Source: Halorubrum sp. BOL3-1 (GTDB lineage Archaea; Halobacteriota; Halobacteria; Halobacteriales; Haloferacaceae). From it: DNA of 64,000 nucleotides. The stretch covers positions 1,240,001 through 1,304,000 of the forward strand of contig NZ_CP034692.1 in the NCBI RefSeq assembly GCF_004114375.1, given 5' to 3'. Below, one piece after another: positions 62,809 to 64,000 of the stretch (position 1 is its first letter; each line of letters begins with the position of its first letter). The notes beneath the pieces were generated by a model. It saw nothing but the letters and a program-made list of their open reading frames with translations, did not search any database and was not told where the DNA came from. The position numbers were made by a program, and so were the translations under genes.

Positions 62809-63849
62809 CTACGGCGTGATGACGGCTCGCCCGTCGATCTCGCGGTGTTCGAGCTTCTCGGCGACCGTGTTGATCTCACCGAGGTCGTACCGGCTGGTGT
62901 GGAGGTCGACGTCGCCCTGCTCGACGAGCGCGACAAGTTCCTGGAGTTCGGCGTACCGCCCGACGATGTTGCCGACGAAGGAGAACTCGCCGTTGACGAG
63001 CGCCTGCGCCGGCTCGTGGACGTGGCCGCCGTAGCCGATGATGTGGTGGTCGCCGCCGGGGGCGGTGATCTCCGGAGCGTACCCGGTGGTCTCGTCGGCG
63101 CCGACGAAGTCGAGCACCTGTGCCGCGCCGGTCCCGTCCGTGATCCCCTCGATCTCGGCGGGGACGTCGTCGTCGGACGGGTTGATCAGGTGGTCGGCGC
63201 CGTACCCCTCCGCGAGGTCGAGCGCCGACTCCTTGAGGTCGACGGCGGTGATGCGGGCCGCGCTCGTCGCGTCCAGACACTGGAGTCCGATGTGACCGAG
63301 TCCCCCGACCCCGATGACGACGGCGTGGTCGCCGGGATTCAATTTCCCGGCCGCCTTCTTGACCGCGTGGTACGCGGTGATGCCGGCGTCCGCGTGCGGC
63401 GCGATGTCGATCGGTTCGACCCCGCTCGGAAGCGGGATGACCGCCCGCTCGCTGGTGTGGAGGTATTCGGCGAAGCCGCCGTCGTGGGTGAGCCCGTTGA
63501 ACGCGCTGTTCTCGCAGTGCATCGTCTCGCCGAGCCGACACGGGCGACACGTCCCGCAGGTCTGGACCGGGTGGCAGATCACCGGGTCGCCGGCAGAGAC
63601 GATCTCGACGTCCTCGCCCGTTTCGACGACCGTTCCCGCGTTCTCGTGACCCAGCGTCAGCGGCAGTTCCTGGGGTACGTACTCCGTCCACATCCCCTCA
63701 ATGATGTGGTTGTCCGTCTGGCACCACCCCGCGCCCTCGATCTCGACGATCACGTCGTCCGGTCCCGTCGCCGCCGGACGGTCGACCTCGTCGATGGCGA
63801 GTCCTTCGCGCATGTCGTCCGTGTACTCGTGGAGTCTGGCTGCTTCCAT
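62809..63849 (-). CDS. NAD(P)-dependent zinc alcohol dehydrogenase
   Basis: 346 residues. Catalytic zinc ligands GAGWCQTDNHIIEG (Cys) and GHENAG (His/Glu), and the structural zinc cluster CGTCRPCRLGETMHC, are all present. A Rossmann segment GVGGLGHIGLQCLDA follows. This is a medium-chain zinc alcohol dehydrogenase; the exact alcohol is unknown. ATG 63849 has the TATA-like ATAAACGTTTATTAT at about 63876-63890 upstream. The region from 63850 to the window end is AT-rich with no gene. Confidence 0.92.
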   Translation of the reverse strand: MEAARLHEYTDDMREGLAIDEVDRPAATGPDDVIVEIEGAGWCQTDNHIIEGMWTEYVPQELPLTLGHENAGTVVETGEDVEIVSAGDPVICHPVQTCGTCRPCRLGETMHCENSAFNGLTHDGGFAEYLHTSERAVIPLPSGVEPIDIAPHADAGITAYHAVKKAAGKLNPGDHAVVIGVGGLGHIGLQCLDATSAARITAVDLKESALDLAEGYGADHLINPSDDDVPAEIEGITDGTGAAQVLDFVGADETTGYAPEITAPGGDHHIIGYGGHVHEPAQALVNGEFSFVGNIVGRYAELQELVALVEQGDVDLHTSRYDLGEINTVAEKLEHREIDGRAVITP

Positions 63850-64000
63850 ACGACACACAAACTCACCCCGCTCATCATAAACGTTTATTATATATAAACC
63901 AGGGCAACGGATGACCGTCAAGAGACGTGAAGGTACTCGATTCTCTAACAATAATAATACTGAACGATCCTTATATTTATGAGCTTGTGTGTGCCTTGGT
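63850..64000. other. AT-rich promoter region at the right edge
   Basis: It contains stacked TATA-like motifs (ATAAACGTTTATTATATATAA, about 63880-63900, shown here in part) and further AT-rich DNA to the edge. No start codon with a convincing gene is visible before the window ends. Confidence 0.5.

Overview
The window is haloarchaeal chromosome, most likely Halorubrum or a close relative. The backbone is very GC-rich and its proteins are strongly acidic. Many genes have a TATA box about 25-30 bp upstream of the start codon (leaderless transcripts). Haloarchaeal families are common: LonB, Nop5/fibrillarin, a PGF-CTERM-anchored substrate-binding protein, an Htr-type transducer, a rubrerythrin-like zinc ribbon and a VNG_1110C-type protein. 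The genus is inferred from general character, not from a marker gene.

Layout. 1-2000: start of a prolyl oligopeptidase, a DUF5658-like membrane protein and a thioredoxin-reductase-like flavoprotein. 2080-3704: AT-rich insert with a type IV pilin, ending at tRNA-Gly; a 22-bp copy of the tRNA 3' end on its far side suggests an old integration. 3942-12088: DoxX pair, chemotaxis transducer, Trm9-like methyltransferase and a PilB/PilC-like pilus motor pair. 12222-21813: housekeeping block (SAM hydrolase, NMN adenylyltransferase, LonB, CBS-ParB protein, Nop5 plus fibrillarin, XRE/DUF2178 pair with tandem palindromic operators, TFB-like protein, endonuclease III).

22270-39750: integrative element with a 17,426-bp repeat unit, in tRNA-Leu(TAG), bounded by perfect 55-bp direct repeats. 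It encodes a tyrosine integrase, a probable HUH rolling-circle Rep, a winged-helix regulator and zinc-finger proteins, so it looks like an integrated plasmid or plasmid-provirus. Cargo is a complete type I restriction-modification operon (hsdM-hsdS-hsdR plus a YgjP-like metallopeptidase) and an uncharacterised membrane/zinc-ribbon cluster. Six perfect 29-bp tandem repeats lie upstream of hsdM, and an HTH-HNH gene is broken by one amber codon.

39789-63849: chromosome again: MDR oxidoreductase, Drg-type and YchF-type GTPases, DUF371, Nudix, ProS, a secreted protein next to a membrane-anchored winged-helix protein, tRNA-Thr(CGT), Trm5, a cobalamin-type ABC transporter (btuF divergent from btuC-btuD), a threonine-synthase-like protein lacking the PLP lysine, an amine-oxidase-like flavoprotein, an E1-alpha subunit and an alcohol dehydrogenase.

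The most unexpected signal is a dispersed non-coding repeat of 240-300 bp in five intergenic gaps (13.7, 21.9, 42.5, 45.6 and 59.4 kb), with a truncated sixth copy at 2.1 kb. Four copies carry a perfect 19-bp hairpin whose arms differ between copies but always in a base-paired way. A second hairpin shows the same pattern, and extra isolated tails occur beside three copies. It is either a maintained structured RNA/DNA element or a palindrome-bearing non-autonomous mobile element.
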